Source: Novosphingobium aquimarinum (GTDB taxonomy: Bacteria; Pseudomonadota; Alphaproteobacteria; Sphingomonadales; Sphingomonadaceae). Taken from it: a stretch of DNA of 64,000 nucleotides. Positions 11,286 to 20,515 of the stretch are shown in pieces. The translations under genes and the position numbers were made by a program. The DNA is taken from positions 277,230 through 341,229 of the forward strand of contig NZ_WRPO01000003.1 of assembly GCF_009746585.1 (NCBI RefSeq), written 5' to 3'. Every line of letters starts with the position of its first letter. Position 1 is the stretch's first letter. Below the pieces are notes generated by a model. That model did not search any database. It was given only the letters and a program-made list of their open reading frames with translations, and was not told the origin of the DNA.

Positions 11286-12746
11286 CTACTTGGTGAGAAC
11301 CGTGACGAGGCTGGCCAGGCCAACCGAGTTCGATCCCTTGACCAGGATCGCGTCTCCGCGCCTCAGACCGAAGGCCGAGAGGTTGTCCACAGCTTCCTCC
11401 ACCGAGGCGCAATGGGCGAAGGTGACCAGTTTGCCAAGCGGCGAAGGCGCGGCTTTCCCCAATTCACACGCCAGCGCCGCCATTTCCGGCCCGACCAGCA
11501 CGACATGATCGATGCCCGCATCGATGATCGGCGCCGCGAGCGCGGCATGATAGCCGTCCGCGTGCTTGCCCAGTTCCTTCATCGCGCCAAGCACGGCAAT
11601 GCGCCGGGTCGCGTCGGTCCGGCCGAGCTGGGCCAACGTCGCGCGCATCGAGGCGGGATTGGCGTTGTAGCTTTCGTCGATCAGCAGCGCACGCCCGCCG
11701 CCGTTCGCTTCCGGAACGTCGATCTCGACTCTGGCACCGCGACCGGCGAGCCCTTCCATTTCGGCGAGCGCCACGCCCGCGGCCCCCAGATCGCCATTCA
11801 CTGCGCGTACGGCAGCCATGACCGCCAGCGAATTCATCACCCAATGCTCGCCCGGCGCGGCCACGGTGTAGCACAAGCGGCGGTCGCCGAGATCGACAGT
11901 CACCAGCGAGCCGCCGCCGAGCGAGGGCACGGCATCGAGCAGCCGGACATCGGCATGCGCGGATTTGCCGAAAGCGATCACTTGCGCGCCGCAGCGCAGC
12001 GCCGCCTTGCGCAGACGCTCGAAGTGCGGGCTGTCGGCAGGAATGATGGCCGTGCCGCCGCGTTCGAGGCCCTGGAAGATTTCCGCCTTGGCATCGGCGA
12101 TCGCTTCTTCCGAGCCGAGCATTTCGATGTGGGCGGGCGCGATCGTAGTGATCACCGCAACGTTGGGACGCACTTGCCGCGTCAGTGCGGCGATCTCGCC
12201 CGCGTGGTTCATGCCCATTTCGAACACGCCGTAACGCGCGCGCGCGGGCATCCGCGCCAGGCTGAGCGGCACGCCGGTGTGGTTGTTGTAGCTTTTTACC
12301 GAGCGGTGCGCGTCGCCGCGGCTGGCGCGGTCGAGCGCGGTGAAGATCGATTCCTTGACGCCGGTCTTCCCGACCGATCCAGTGACCCCGATGATCGGTG
12401 CGCGGCTGCGCGCGCGAGCGGCGGCGCCGAGCCGGACCAGCGCCTCGGTGGTATCCTTCACGAGCACATGCGGGCCGTCGACGGGGCGGTCTACGACGAC
12501 GGCGGCAGCGCCGCGGGCCAGCGCCATGTCGACGAAGCGATGCCCGTCAGTGGTTTCGCCGCGCAGCGCGAAGAACAGATCGCCGGGTTGGACCTCGCGG
12601 CTGTCGAACTCGATCCCGGTCACGGTGAAATCGGCATTCGCGGTGCCTTTGACGGCACGCGCAATGGCGATCGCATCCCACAAGACAAGCGGGTTCTCGT
12701 CACTGTCCTGAAGGGGCCAATCGAGAATGCGCGTGATGGCGTTCAT
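11286..12746 (-). CDS. murF: UDP-MurNAc-tripeptide--D-Ala-D-Ala ligase MurF
   Basis: MurF adds D-Ala-D-Ala to the UDP-MurNAc tripeptide, completing the cytoplasmic precursor. The 486-residue protein shows the P-loop GVTGSVGKTGVKE near residue 115, FEMGMNHAGEIA, and the C-terminal LLIDESYNANPASMRA motif. The frame is open 70 codons upstream, but the ATG at 12746 begins five bases after murE stops and is preceded by GGAAGGA, so the upstream part is discounted. Length is slightly above the E. coli enzyme (452 residues), as is usual in alphaproteobacteria. Confidence 0.96.
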   Translation of the reverse strand: MNAITRILDWPLQDSDENPLVLWDAIAIARAVKGTANADFTVTGIEFDSREVQPGDLFFALRGETTDGHRFVDMALARGAAAVVVDRPVDGPHVLVKDTTEALVRLGAAARARSRAPIIGVTGSVGKTGVKESIFTALDRASRGDAHRSVKSYNNHTGVPLSLARMPARARYGVFEMGMNHAGEIAALTRQVRPNVAVITTIAPAHIEMLGSEEAIADAKAEIFQGLERGGTAIIPADSPHFERLRKAALRCGAQVIAFGKSAHADVRLLDAVPSLGGGSLVTVDLGDRRLCYTVAAPGEHWVMNSLAVMAAVRAVNGDLGAAGVALAEMEGLAGRGARVEIDVPEANGGGRALLIDESYNANPASMRATLAQLGRTDATRRIAVLGAMKELGKHADGYHAALAAPIIDAGIDHVVLVGPEMAALACELGKAAPSPLGKLVTFAHCASVEEAVDNLSAFGLRRGDAILVKGSNSVGLASLVTVLTK

Positions 12747-12751
12747 GGTAT

Positions 12752-14215
12752 TCAAGTCCTTCCCTTGGCGCCGGCTTCCTGCCTGGCCACCGTGACGTCG
12801 TCGAATGGCAGGACGCGCACCTGAGCGCCGCTGCCGATGATCTGCCCCTGTTCGTGCCCCTTGCCCGCGACGAGGACGATGTCGCCCGCCCCGGCTTCGC
12901 CGACGGCCGCCGCGATCGCTTCGCGCCGGTCGCCGATTTCGCGCGCATCCGGGCATCCTTCGCGCACCATCGCGCGGATCGTGCCCGGATCCTCTCCTCG
13001 CGGATTGTCGTCCGTGACGATGACGACATCCGCTCCCTTTGCCGCGACTTTGCCCATTTCCGCGCGCTTGCCGGTGTCGCGATCCCCGCCCGCGCCGAAC
13101 ACCACGATCAGCCGGGCCTCGGCATGCGGCCTCAGCGCGGCGATCGCCGCTTCGAGCGCATCGGGCGTATGCGCGTAATCGACGTAGATCGGCGCCCCCG
13201 CGCCCGTCAGCCCGGCACGCTCGAGACGGCCGCGCACCGTCTGCAGCCGCTTCATCGCATCGAACGTCAGCGCCGGATCGCCGCCGGTCGCCAGCACCAG
13301 CCCCGCCGCGACCAGCGCGTTGGCCGCCTGATAGGCGCCGATGAGCGGCAGCTCGATCTTGCGCTGCGTCCCGGCGTGTTCGATCTCGAGCACTTGTCCC
13401 AGCAAGCCGGGCGTGCGCGAGATCAGCCGGATCGCGTCGCCCTTCTCGCCCACAGTGAAAGGCTTGACGCCACGCTGCGCGGCATGCTCGGCGGCGCGAA
13501 CGGACCAGGCGTCGTCGGCCCAGATCACTGCCGTGCCATCGGGCGATACGACTTCGTCAAACAGCCGCATCTTGGCCGCGAAGTAGTCTTCCATGTCGGC
13601 GTGGTAGTCGAGATGGTCGCGGCTGAGATTGGTGAAGGCGCCCGCCATTACCGCAGGACCTTCGTTGCGAAACTGCGAGAGGCCGTGGCTGGATGCTTCG
13701 TACGCGACATGGCTCACGCCTTCGCGCGCAAGGCCGGTGAGGTTCGACAGGAAAGTGACGATGTCGGGCGTCGTCAGGCCGGTCGAGACGCTTTCGTCGC
13801 TGGTGGTGACGCCAAGCGTGCCGATCGAGGCCGCGCGCAGACCCGCCATCCGCCACAATTGACGCGTGAGCTCGACCGTCGAGGTCTTGCCGTTGGTCCC
13901 CGTCACCGCGACCAGCGTATCGGGCACTGGCGTGAAGAACTGACCGGCGAGCCGTGCGAACAGCCGGCGCGGCTCGGCATCGGCGAAGTGCACCGCGCCG
14001 TCGACTTGCACTTCGGGCCGCGCGACGATCGCGACCGCACCCGCTTTCACCGCATCGGCGATGAAGTCCTCGCCATTGAAGCGCGCCCCGCGAAACGCGC
14101 CGAACACGGTCCCCGGCGCGATCTTGCGGTGATCGATCGCGAAGCCGGTGACACCGGCATTGGCATCGCCCGACAAGGCTACACCCGCCTTTTCGCAAAG
14201 TGCACCAAGCCGCAT
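12752..14215 (-). CDS. murE: UDP-MurNAc-L-Ala-D-Glu--meso-DAP ligase MurE
   Basis: MurE adds the third stem-peptide residue. The 487-residue protein has the P-loop VTGTNGKTSTVE near residue 112, the NLSRDHLDYH motif, VDYAHTPDALE, and in the C-terminal domain the sequence TDDNPRGEDP. The DNPR motif is the established signature of enzymes that add meso-diaminopimelate rather than lysine. The ATG at 14215 shares one base with the ftsI stop (TGATG). Confidence 0.96.
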   Translation of the reverse strand: MRLGALCEKAGVALSGDANAGVTGFAIDHRKIAPGTVFGAFRGARFNGEDFIADAVKAGAVAIVARPEVQVDGAVHFADAEPRRLFARLAGQFFTPVPDTLVAVTGTNGKTSTVELTRQLWRMAGLRAASIGTLGVTTSDESVSTGLTTPDIVTFLSNLTGLAREGVSHVAYEASSHGLSQFRNEGPAVMAGAFTNLSRDHLDYHADMEDYFAAKMRLFDEVVSPDGTAVIWADDAWSVRAAEHAAQRGVKPFTVGEKGDAIRLISRTPGLLGQVLEIEHAGTQRKIELPLIGAYQAANALVAAGLVLATGGDPALTFDAMKRLQTVRGRLERAGLTGAGAPIYVDYAHTPDALEAAIAALRPHAEARLIVVFGAGGDRDTGKRAEMGKVAAKGADVVIVTDDNPRGEDPGTIRAMVREGCPDAREIGDRREAIAAAVGEAGAGDIVLVAGKGHEQGQIIGSGAQVRVLPFDDVTVARQEAGAKGRT

Positions 14216-15972
14216 CAGTGCGCCTCCCCGGGGATCAGCGGCTTGAGATCGGAAATGTCGATGTCCCGCGTCTCGTCGGGCATGATACCGAGCAGCGGAC
14301 CGATCCGGGGGACCACGCGGCCAACGGCAGGCCCGGCGTTCCAGGCGGCGGTGCGCTGGAACGAAGTGGCCGCCGTGCCTTGCGGCTCGTCCATCATCGC
14401 AATCACGACATAGCGCGGCGCGTCCATCGGGAACGCGGCGGCGAAAGTCGAAACCAGCGAGGACCGGCGATAGCCGCCGGCGCCCGGCTTCTCGGCGCTA
14501 CCAGTCTTGCCACCGACGCGAAAGCCGGGAGCATCGGCCTTGCGGCCCGTGCCGTAGACCACGATCATGCGCAGCATCTGGCGAATGCGCGCGCTGGTCG
14601 AGGCCTTGAACACGCGGCGGCCCTTGGGCACTTCGTTGGCCGAAAGCTTCTTCAAAGTGGCCGGGCGCCAGATCCCGCCGTTCACCAACGCCGCGTAAGC
14701 CGAGGCGAGGTGCAGCGGCGTTACCGCGATGCCGTGGCCATAGGAGACGGTCATCGTGCGCAGGCGCGGCCATTTGCCCGAAGGCCAGATCGGGAAGCCA
14801 CGCGCCGGCAGTTCCACGTAAGGACGCTCGTTCATCCCGAGCGTTTCCATGACCCGCTTCATCCGCGCGCCGCCCACTTCGTCGGCGATCTGCGCGGTGA
14901 CCACGTTCGACGAGTGAATCAGCGTCTGCGGCACGTTGAGTGACGCGCCCATCGAGTGGCTGTCGCGGATAGTGAAGCCCGCCACGCGCAACGGATGCGC
15001 GGGATAGCGGTGACCGAGATCGGTCACAGTGCCGGCATCGAGCGCGGCGGCGACCGTGATCGGCTTGAAGGTCGATCCGAGCTCGTAGACCTGATTGGTG
15101 ACACGGTTGAAGCCCTTGGGCACTTCGCCCAGCTTGGCCTCGTCTTCGGTCACGACCATGTCGTTGGCGCGAACCTTGTTGGGATCGAACGAGGGCAAGG
15201 AGGCCATCGCCAGGATCTCGCCCGTCTCGACGTCGAGGACTATGCCGGCCGCGCCCTTGGCGCGCGATTCGATCATCCCGCGCCCCAGTTCGTCCTCCAG
15301 CGCGCCCTGCACGCGAAAGTCGATCGAGAGCACCGAGGGTTCGGAGCGCCCCTCGGCGGACGTGAGCTTGTCCTGGAAGACTTGCTCCATGCCGATCTTG
15401 CCCTGCCCGTACGAATCGACGTAGCCGAGAACGTGCGCGGCCATCGAACCTTGAGGATAGAAGCGCTCGACCTCGCGCGGGTGCTCCAGCGCGGGTTCGC
15501 CGAGTGCCTCGACCTGGTTCACTTGCTCGGGCAGCACCGACTTGCGCAGATAGCCCTTCTTGCCGGTGGCCAGCAGGCGCTCGGTTCTGGCGACATCGAG
15601 ATCGGGGAAAATCGCGTGGAGCTTGCCCGCGATCTCATGCGGATTGCCCACCAGCGGACTATCACCGTCCTGCATCGCCTCGGGATTGAACCAGAGCGCA
15701 TACGTGCGGAAATCGCGGGCCAGCGGAACGCCGTTGCGATCGACGATCGTGCCGCGCGCGGGCACGAGCTGATCGAACATGTCGCCTTCGCTGCGGTCGG
15801 CGCCCGAGACGCCGAGGAAGAACACCCGCATCAAGGCGCAAAGGCTGACGAGCAGGAAGCCCGCCAGCACCCACAGGCCGCGCCACTTCGCCATGTTCAG
15901 CGAGCGTTGCTTCGCCGCGGACTGGCGATGCCTGCCGGTCGTAACCGTCGTCGAGATGGCGATCCCGCTCAT
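14215..15972 (-). CDS. ftsI: Septal peptidoglycan transpeptidase FtsI (PBP3)
   Basis: FtsI is the class B penicillin-binding protein that cross-links septal peptidoglycan together with FtsW. The 585-residue protein has a basic cytoplasmic start, one membrane anchor near residues 30-50, a pedestal domain, and the transpeptidase motifs in order: SxxK as GSTFKPIT near residue 300, SxN as HSSNVVTA near residue 355, and KTG as GGKTGSAEKPG near residue 495. There is no PASTA domain. The ATG at 15972 overlaps the ftsL stop as ATGA; the open frame runs much further upstream through ftsL and rsmH, but that is a shadow. The stop shares one base with murE. Confidence 0.96.
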   Translation of the reverse strand: MSGIAISTTVTTGRHRQSAAKQRSLNMAKWRGLWVLAGFLLVSLCALMRVFFLGVSGADRSEGDMFDQLVPARGTIVDRNGVPLARDFRTYALWFNPEAMQDGDSPLVGNPHEIAGKLHAIFPDLDVARTERLLATGKKGYLRKSVLPEQVNQVEALGEPALEHPREVERFYPQGSMAAHVLGYVDSYGQGKIGMEQVFQDKLTSAEGRSEPSVLSIDFRVQGALEDELGRGMIESRAKGAAGIVLDVETGEILAMASLPSFDPNKVRANDMVVTEDEAKLGEVPKGFNRVTNQVYELGSTFKPITVAAALDAGTVTDLGHRYPAHPLRVAGFTIRDSHSMGASLNVPQTLIHSSNVVTAQIADEVGGARMKRVMETLGMNERPYVELPARGFPIWPSGKWPRLRTMTVSYGHGIAVTPLHLASAYAALVNGGIWRPATLKKLSANEVPKGRRVFKASTSARIRQMLRMIVVYGTGRKADAPGFRVGGKTGSAEKPGAGGYRRSSLVSTFAAAFPMDAPRYVVIAMMDEPQGTAATSFQRTAAWNAGPAVGRVVPRIGPLLGIMPDETRDIDISDLKPLIPGEAH

Positions 15973-16481
15973 CGGTCGTCGGCGGCTCCCGGAAGATCGA
16001 CCTTGGCGAGGCGTTGACCGAGACGGGCGGCATCCTTGCGCAGCGCCGCGGCATCGTCGTCCTGCACCTGCGTGGAGCCGTCCGGCTTGCCGGTGACGGG
16101 CGAGACCATCTTCGCCGGAGCCTCGGCGCGATCCGTCGTCGTCGCTTCCGCCATCAGGATCGGTTGCGGTGCGTCGGGCGCGCGCGGAATGCCGAGCGAG
16201 GCGAGCTGGCGTTCGCCCTCGATATACTGGTCGGCGAGCGGCGCGGTGTACCCGAACTCGAGGTCGTTGATCGTCTTGAGCTGGTGCTGATTGGAGCGGG
16301 TCGCGAATTCCACTTCGAGCATGTCGATGTCGCGGCTGAGGCTCACCACTTGCTGGCGCGTGCGGTAGACTTCGCTCTTCACCGCATTCACGTGCAGCGC
16401 CAGGCCGAGTGTCAGAGCGCCGCATATCGCGAGAAGCGATACCCAGCCGAGCGATTGCAGGCGATCTCTGGTCAGGTTCAT
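15969..16481 (-). CDS. ftsL: FtsL-like bitopic division protein
   Basis: This 170-residue protein occupies the ftsL position between rsmH and ftsI. It has a short basic start, one membrane segment at about residues 11-31, then a heptad-like stretch ([20 protein letters not shown]) that looks like the FtsL/FtsB periplasmic coiled coil. Beyond residue 75 it carries a Pro/Ala/Asp-rich tail with a second short helical region, longer than E. coli FtsL (121 residues). FtsL recruits FtsB and activates FtsWI; the assignment rests on topology and position because the family is poorly conserved. ATGA overlaps join it to rsmH and ftsI. Confidence 0.85.
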   Translation of the reverse strand: MNLTRDRLQSLGWVSLLAICGALTLGLALHVNAVKSEVYRTRQQVVSLSRDIDMLEVEFATRSNQHQLKTINDLEFGYTAPLADQYIEGERQLASLGIPRAPDAPQPILMAEATTTDRAEAPAKMVSPVTGKPDGSTQVQDDDAAALRKDAARLGQRLAKVDLPGAADDR

Positions 16482-17437
16482 GCAGCGATCCTTTCGCGGG
16501 CAGGAGCTCCGGTGCGCACGGCGCTGCGCAGAGTGGCGGAACGGGAACGGGGGTTGGCGTCGATCTCGGCGGAGCCGGGGCGGATGCCCTTCGAAACCTG
16601 GGAGAACGTGGGAGCAGGGCCATCGGTGACCATGGGCATATGCCGCGAGGTCGCGGCCGCAGCGCCGCTCGCATCGCGCAGGAAGTGCTTGACGATGCGG
16701 TCTTCGAGGCTGTGGAAGCTGACCACCGCGAGCCGGCCGCCCTCGCCCAGCAGCGCCTCGGCGGCGGCGAGACCGGCCTCGAGCTCGCCCAGCTCATCAT
16801 TGACCGCGATGCGCAGCGCCTGAAAGGTCCGCGTCGCCGGGTCCTTGGGCATGCCAGGATGATAACCCAGAGCCTTGCGCACCAGCGCCGCCAGCTCGCC
16901 CGTGGTGGAAAGGGGGCGGGCAGCCACGATCGCACGGGCCAGACGCCGTGACTGCCGTTCCTCGCCAAAGCGGTAGAGCACGTCGGCTATCTCCGCTTCG
17001 GCAGCCGTATTGACGAAATCTGCGGCGCTCGGCCCTTCGCGGCCCATGCGCATATCGAGCGGGCCATCGATCTGAAACGCGAAGCCGCGCTCGGCCTGGT
17101 CGATCTGCATCGAGGACACGCCGATATCCATCGCGATCGCATCGACCCGATCCACACCCGCCTCGCGCAGCGCCTCGCGCATTTCGGAAAAGCGCCGCGC
17201 ATGCAGCACGAGGCGCGGCGGGGATCCCTGCGCCTCAGGCCATTTGGCGGGGTCGTCCTGCACAGCCGCGATCGCAGTGGGGTCGCGATCGAAGGCATGC
17301 ACGGTGGCGCCGGCATCGAGAAAACGGCGAGTGTAGCCGCCCGCGCCGAACGTTGCATCGAGCACGCAGGCCTGCCGCAGCGGTTGCAACGCGGCGCACA
17401 CTTCCTCGATCAGGACAGGAACGTGGCCGCCGCTCAC
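16478..17437 (-). CDS. rsmH: 16S rRNA (cytosine-1402-N4)-methyltransferase RsmH
   Basis: RsmH (MraW) methylates the ribosomal P-site base C1402 of 16S rRNA using S-adenosylmethionine. The 319-residue protein begins [13 protein letters not shown], has the SAM-binding [18 protein letters not shown] near residue 28, [11 protein letters not shown] near residue 95, and the C-terminal [15 protein letters not shown] motif near residue 230. The start is a GTG at 17437 that overlaps the mraZ stop as GTGA; no ATG lies at a sensible place, and the frame upstream is antisense-like noise inside mraZ. Confidence 0.95.
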   Translation of the reverse strand: MSGGHVPVLIEEVCAALQPLRQACVLDATFGAGGYTRRFLDAGATVHAFDRDPTAIAAVQDDPAKWPEAQGSPPRLVLHARRFSEMREALREAGVDRVDAIAMDIGVSSMQIDQAERGFAFQIDGPLDMRMGREGPSAADFVNTAAEAEIADVLYRFGEERQSRRLARAIVAARPLSTTGELAALVRKALGYHPGMPKDPATRTFQALRIAVNDELGELEAGLAAAEALLGEGGRLAVVSFHSLEDRIVKHFLRDASGAAAATSRHMPMVTDGPAPTFSQVSKGIRPGSAEIDANPRSRSATLRSAVRTGAPARERIAA

Positions 17438-17934
17438 TTGCGGTTCCCCTTGGCCAGCTCCGCCGCCATCTCGTCGCGGCAGTTTTCCTTGGCCATGTCC
17501 CACTCGTCGCCCATCGCGTAGAGCTGCTCGGGCGCCCACACGAGAAAGATCTCCCCGGCGCTGAGGAAGAAGGCCTGGTCGTCGATCTTGGCGGCGCGCA
17601 GCAGCGAGGGCGGCATGACGAACCGTCCGCCGTTGTCGAAGGGCACGGTCACATCGTTGTAGAGCTGGGTCTTGCGCAGCATCACGTCGTAAGGAACGCC
17701 GTCCTCGCGGGCTTCGCGCTTTTCCTGCTCGATCATTTCGGCGAACTGATCGGAGTAATCGTCACCATAGCCGATGAGGCAGGTCCACTGCGGGCTCTTG
17801 TTGAAGGAGACCTTGCTTTCGCCGCCGTGGTTCTTGTCTTTGAGGACGGGGCGGAATTTCGCAGGCAGGACAAAGCGGTTCTTGTCGCGCTGGATCGACG
17901 CACCCTGCCCCCTGAAAATTGGCTGCCCAGCCAT
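17434..17934 (-). CDS. mraZ: Transcriptional regulator MraZ
   Basis: MraZ is an AbrB-fold DNA-binding protein that represses its own dcw operon. The 166-residue protein has two swapped-hairpin AbrB-like repeats: the first near residues 10-60 ([16 protein letters not shown]), the second near residues 90-140 ([20 protein letters not shown]). The ATG at 17934 has GAGGAAAA about nine bases upstream; an in-frame GTG two codons earlier is an alternative. It is the first gene of the cluster and lies below a run of TGGGA repeats that may be its operator. Confidence 0.93.
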   Translation of the reverse strand: MAGQPIFRGQGASIQRDKNRFVLPAKFRPVLKDKNHGGESKVSFNKSPQWTCLIGYGDDYSDQFAEMIEQEKREAREDGVPYDVMLRKTQLYNDVTVPFDNGGRFVMPPSLLRAAKIDDQAFFLSAGEIFLVWAPEQLYAMGDEWDMAKENCRDEMAAELAKGNRK

Positions 17935-17983
17935 CGACACGCGTTTTCCTCGAGTGGACCCCTGCGGATACAGCTTCGCCAAG

Positions 17984-18009
17984 CCCTGCCACACGCCCGC
18001 GCGGCAGGG
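17984..18009 (-). promoter_or_regulatory. Hairpin in the mraZ leader
   Basis: A perfect 7-bp inverted repeat (CCCTGCC and GGCAGGG, 12-base spacer) lies 50-75 bp upstream of the mraZ start. It would form a stem-loop in the 5' leader if transcription begins further upstream. No function can be assigned from sequence. Confidence 0.35.
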
Positions 18010-18070
18010 TCCGCGCCCGACAAGCGGGAACGGCGCACTTCACCAAATCCGATGAAAGGCAGTCATACCG

Positions 18071-18146
18071 TGGGATAGGATGGGATTAAAGGGAAAACTT
18101 GGACTGAGTTGGGATCCGTTGTGGGAAAAGGCCCCAACCCTTGGGA
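18071..18146. promoter_or_regulatory. Phased TGGGA repeats upstream of mraZ, candidate MraZ operator
   Basis: On the plus strand TGGGA occurs at 18071, 18081, 18110, 18122 and 18142, with weaker copies (AGGGA at 18090, TGGAC at 18100) that keep about a 10-bp period from 18071 to 18110. MraZ of E. coli is known to bind TGGGN direct repeats spaced by five bases in front of mraZ, which fits the first two boxes exactly. Here the G-rich strand is opposite to the mraZ coding strand, and the block is about 135-210 bp from the ATG, so the match is suggestive and not proven. Confidence 0.5.
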
Positions 18147-19034
18147 TCAGGCCACTTTCCGAGCCCGCACTCGTGGCGGATCTGCGCCCCGCGCGGCCAT
18201 TCCCACGAGATCTACGCTGGAGAACAGCCTGTCCCAAGCCATCCCAAATTTGCGCGAAAACGCCGCCGATCCGGGAGCGGATGCGGCTTTCAGCAAGGTT
18301 GCGAGCGCTCCCGCCGCGTCCGAATCGGCCGATTCGGCCGAATCTTCGAGCACGGCCGCATCCGCGACCGCCAGGACCGAGCCCGATCCCACCGTGCAGC
18401 GCGCGATGAGCGCTTTGGCTTCGAGCGCACAGGCCCCACTCGTCGCGTTCCACGCGCCATGCAGATTCACCGGCACTTGCCGGCCACGCCACGCGACTGC
18501 GGATTTGCCGCCCTGCTGATCCTCGTCGAACCGCAATTCCAGTCCCCAGTGCCCGAGAATGGGCGACAGCAAGGCGATATCCTGCGGCCGCCGCGGATCG
18601 CCCAGCGCATAATCCGAGTGCCCCGTGAGCATAGGATCGGCGAACAGCAGAACGTGTCCGCCCTGCCGCACCCAGTCATCGAGCGCCACGTTGTCTTGCG
18701 GCGACAGCGCGCGCGGCTGCGCGAGCACCAGCAGGGAATTTCTGGGAAGCGCCTGCAATCCGCGCGCGCCCGCCAGTGTGTCGAGCGGGACCACCTTGCC
18801 TTCCTCGCGCAGCGCGGCGAGCACCCAGTGCGGCGCCTGGCCACCATCCAGAAGATCGGAAATGGCCCCCGATTCCCGCCATACGATCGGCAGGCTGGTG
18901 TGCAGGGCAACGATGCGCGATTCGCTGCGGCTACCGCTTGCCACCGGCTCAGCCGCTGGCGCGCTTTCGCTCGGGGTGGCATTGCAAGCGGCCAGTAAAG
19001 CCACTGCCAACCCCGTCATGGCCGCCCGCAACAT
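18147..19034 (-). CDS. Putative lipoprotein with a DUF4350/GATase-like fold
   Basis: This 295-residue protein begins with a signal peptide ending in the lipobox LLAAC (cysteine at residue 17), so it is probably anchored as a lipoprotein. The rest resembles the ABC-associated GldG/DUF4350 type of class I glutamine-amidotransferase-like fold: LLVLAQPRALSPQDNVALDD, then GGHVLLFADPML near residue 130 and a Gly/Ala-rich stretch GSGSVLAVADAAVLED. No catalytic triad is evident, so a binding or structural role is more likely. It is the last gene of a minus-strand operon with cysK and a membrane protein (9-bp gap upstream). Its stop lies at the edge of the TGGGA block. Family placement is by pattern only. 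Confidence 0.6.
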   Translation of the reverse strand: MLRAAMTGLAVALLAACNATPSESAPAAEPVASGSRSESRIVALHTSLPIVWRESGAISDLLDGGQAPHWVLAALREEGKVVPLDTLAGARGLQALPRNSLLVLAQPRALSPQDNVALDDWVRQGGHVLLFADPMLTGHSDYALGDPRRPQDIALLSPILGHWGLELRFDEDQQGGKSAVAWRGRQVPVNLHGAWNATSGACALEAKALIARCTVGSGSVLAVADAAVLEDSAESADSDAAGALATLLKAASAPGSAAFSRKFGMAWDRLFSSVDLVGMAARGADPPRVRARKVA

Positions 19035-19043
19035 CCGCGCGGG

Positions 19044-19403
19044 TCAGGGACGCGGTTCGATCCCGAGCGCGTCTTCCCCGCTCGAGTTGGCCGTTTCGCT
19101 CGGCGTGGGATCGGCCGAGGGGACGACACCGATGTCGGCCAGCGGATCCGTCGCCGTCTTCTTGGGCTCCGAATCGACCGCCACCACTTCCTGAATGGGA
19201 TCGGGTTCGGCCGTAAGCTTGGCGCGCTCCATGATGATGTTGGCCAGTCCCACGATCATCAGCATCGTGCACAAGCCGAAGACCCCGACCTGCAGCCGCT
19301 GGATCGACTGCATGCGAAGATCGCGCGCAGTCGGAGGAGCGGGCCTGGTGGGGGCGCGGGGGGAACCGTAAAGTGGCGGCGAAGGGGTTTCTGCCATCGC
19401 CAT
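19044..19403 (-). CDS. Small single-pass membrane protein, function unknown
   Basis: This 119-residue protein has a proline-rich cytoplasmic-looking start (residues 1-30), one strong membrane segment at about residues 38-58 (VGVFGLCTMLMIVGLANIIM), and an acidic, Ser/Pro-rich tail. I recognise no family. Two ATGs six bases apart (19403 and 19397) are possible starts; the first lies 10 bp after the cysK-like stop, and the gene ends 9 bp before the lipoprotein start, so the three are probably one transcript. Confidence 0.6.
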   Translation of the reverse strand: MAMAETPSPPLYGSPRAPTRPAPPTARDLRMQSIQRLQVGVFGLCTMLMIVGLANIIMERAKLTAEPDPIQEVVAVDSEPKKTATDPLADIGVVPSADPTPSETANSSGEDALGIEPRP

Positions 19404-19413
19404 GCCGTTTACC

Positions 19414-20442
19414 TCAGCGTGCGAGCCAAGGGAAGACCGGCAGATTCTTCGCCGCGAGCCACTCCGGATTGTAGAGCGTCGACAAGTAGCGGAAGCCCGT
19501 ATCGCACAGGATCGTCGCAATCCGCTTGCCCGGGCCGAGCTTGCGCCCCAGCGCGACCGCGCCTGCCACGTTGATCCCCGAAGACAGCCCCAGGCACAGC
19601 CCTTCCTCGCGCAGGAGCCGCGCGACCCATTCGAGGCCTTCCTCGTCCGAGATGCGGAACTGATCGTCGATCGGCGCGCCTTCGAGATTGGCGGTGATGC
19701 GGCCCTGCCCGATGCCTTCGGCGACGGACGAGCCTTCGGCCCGCAGTTCGCCGCAGGCATAGTAGTTGTATAAGGCCGCGCCGTGCGGATCGGTCAGCGC
19801 GATGGTGACGGTTTCGTCGAACGACTTGAGCCCCAGCCCGACGCCCGCGATCGTCCCGCCGGTTCCGGCCGCGCAGGTAAAGCCGTCGATGCGCTGTCCC
19901 ATCTGTTCCCAGATTTCGGGCGCAGTGCTCTCAATGTGCGCCTTGCGGTTGGCAACATTGTCGAACTGGTTCGCCCAGACCGCGCCTTCCGTCTCTTCCG
20001 CCATGCGGCGCGAGGTGTGCACGAAATGGCTGGGATCGGCGTACTTGGTCGGCGGAACAGTCACGAGCTCGGCGCCGAGCGCGCGCAAAGTGTCCATCTT
20101 TTCCTTGGACTGGTTGTCGGGCATGACGATCACCGTCTTGTAGCCCAGCGCGTTCGCCACCAGCGCGATGCCGATGCCGGTATTGCCCGCCGTTCCCTCG
20201 ATCACTGTCCCGCCCGGCTTCAGTTCGCCGCGCGCCTCGGCATCGCGCACGATCCACAAAGCGGCCCGGTCCTTCACCGAGGCACCGGGATTGGCGAATT
20301 CGCACTTGCCCCAGATCTCGCAACCGGCCGCCTCGCTCGGCCCCTTGAGGAGCACGAGCGGGGTGTTGCCGATCAGCGAGAGCGTATCGGTGCGAGCGGA
20401 CGGATGCGCAACTGGCGCGGCGGTTTCGTGAGCGGTCTTCAT
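19414..20442 (-). CDS. Cysteine synthase-like PLP enzyme
   Basis: This 342-residue fold-type II PLP enzyme belongs to the O-acetylserine sulfhydrylase/cystathionine beta-synthase family, which makes cysteine from O-acetylserine and sulfide. Visible motifs are the PLP lysine region NPGASVKDRAALW near residue 55, the substrate loop EGTAGNTGIGIA near residue 80, the phosphate-binding GTGGTIAGVG near residue 190, and CLGLSSGINVAGAV. I chose the ATG at 20442 (MKTAHETAAPV); the frame is open 12 codons further. It leads the operon with the membrane protein and lipoprotein, a pairing that does not explain itself. The exact acyl-donor specificity cannot be read from sequence. Confidence 0.85.
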   Translation of the reverse strand: MKTAHETAAPVAHPSARTDTLSLIGNTPLVLLKGPSEAAGCEIWGKCEFANPGASVKDRAALWIVRDAEARGELKPGGTVIEGTAGNTGIGIALVANALGYKTVIVMPDNQSKEKMDTLRALGAELVTVPPTKYADPSHFVHTSRRMAEETEGAVWANQFDNVANRKAHIESTAPEIWEQMGQRIDGFTCAAGTGGTIAGVGLGLKSFDETVTIALTDPHGAALYNYYACGELRAEGSSVAEGIGQGRITANLEGAPIDDQFRISDEEGLEWVARLLREEGLCLGLSSGINVAGAVALGRKLGPGKRIATILCDTGFRYLSTLYNPEWLAAKNLPVFPWLAR

Positions 20443-20515
20443 GACAACGCAGGTAGGAACTGGCAGGGCGCCTCGCAAACGAATTGGCGTGTTGCCCCGC
20501 GAAGCCCAGCTTGCG

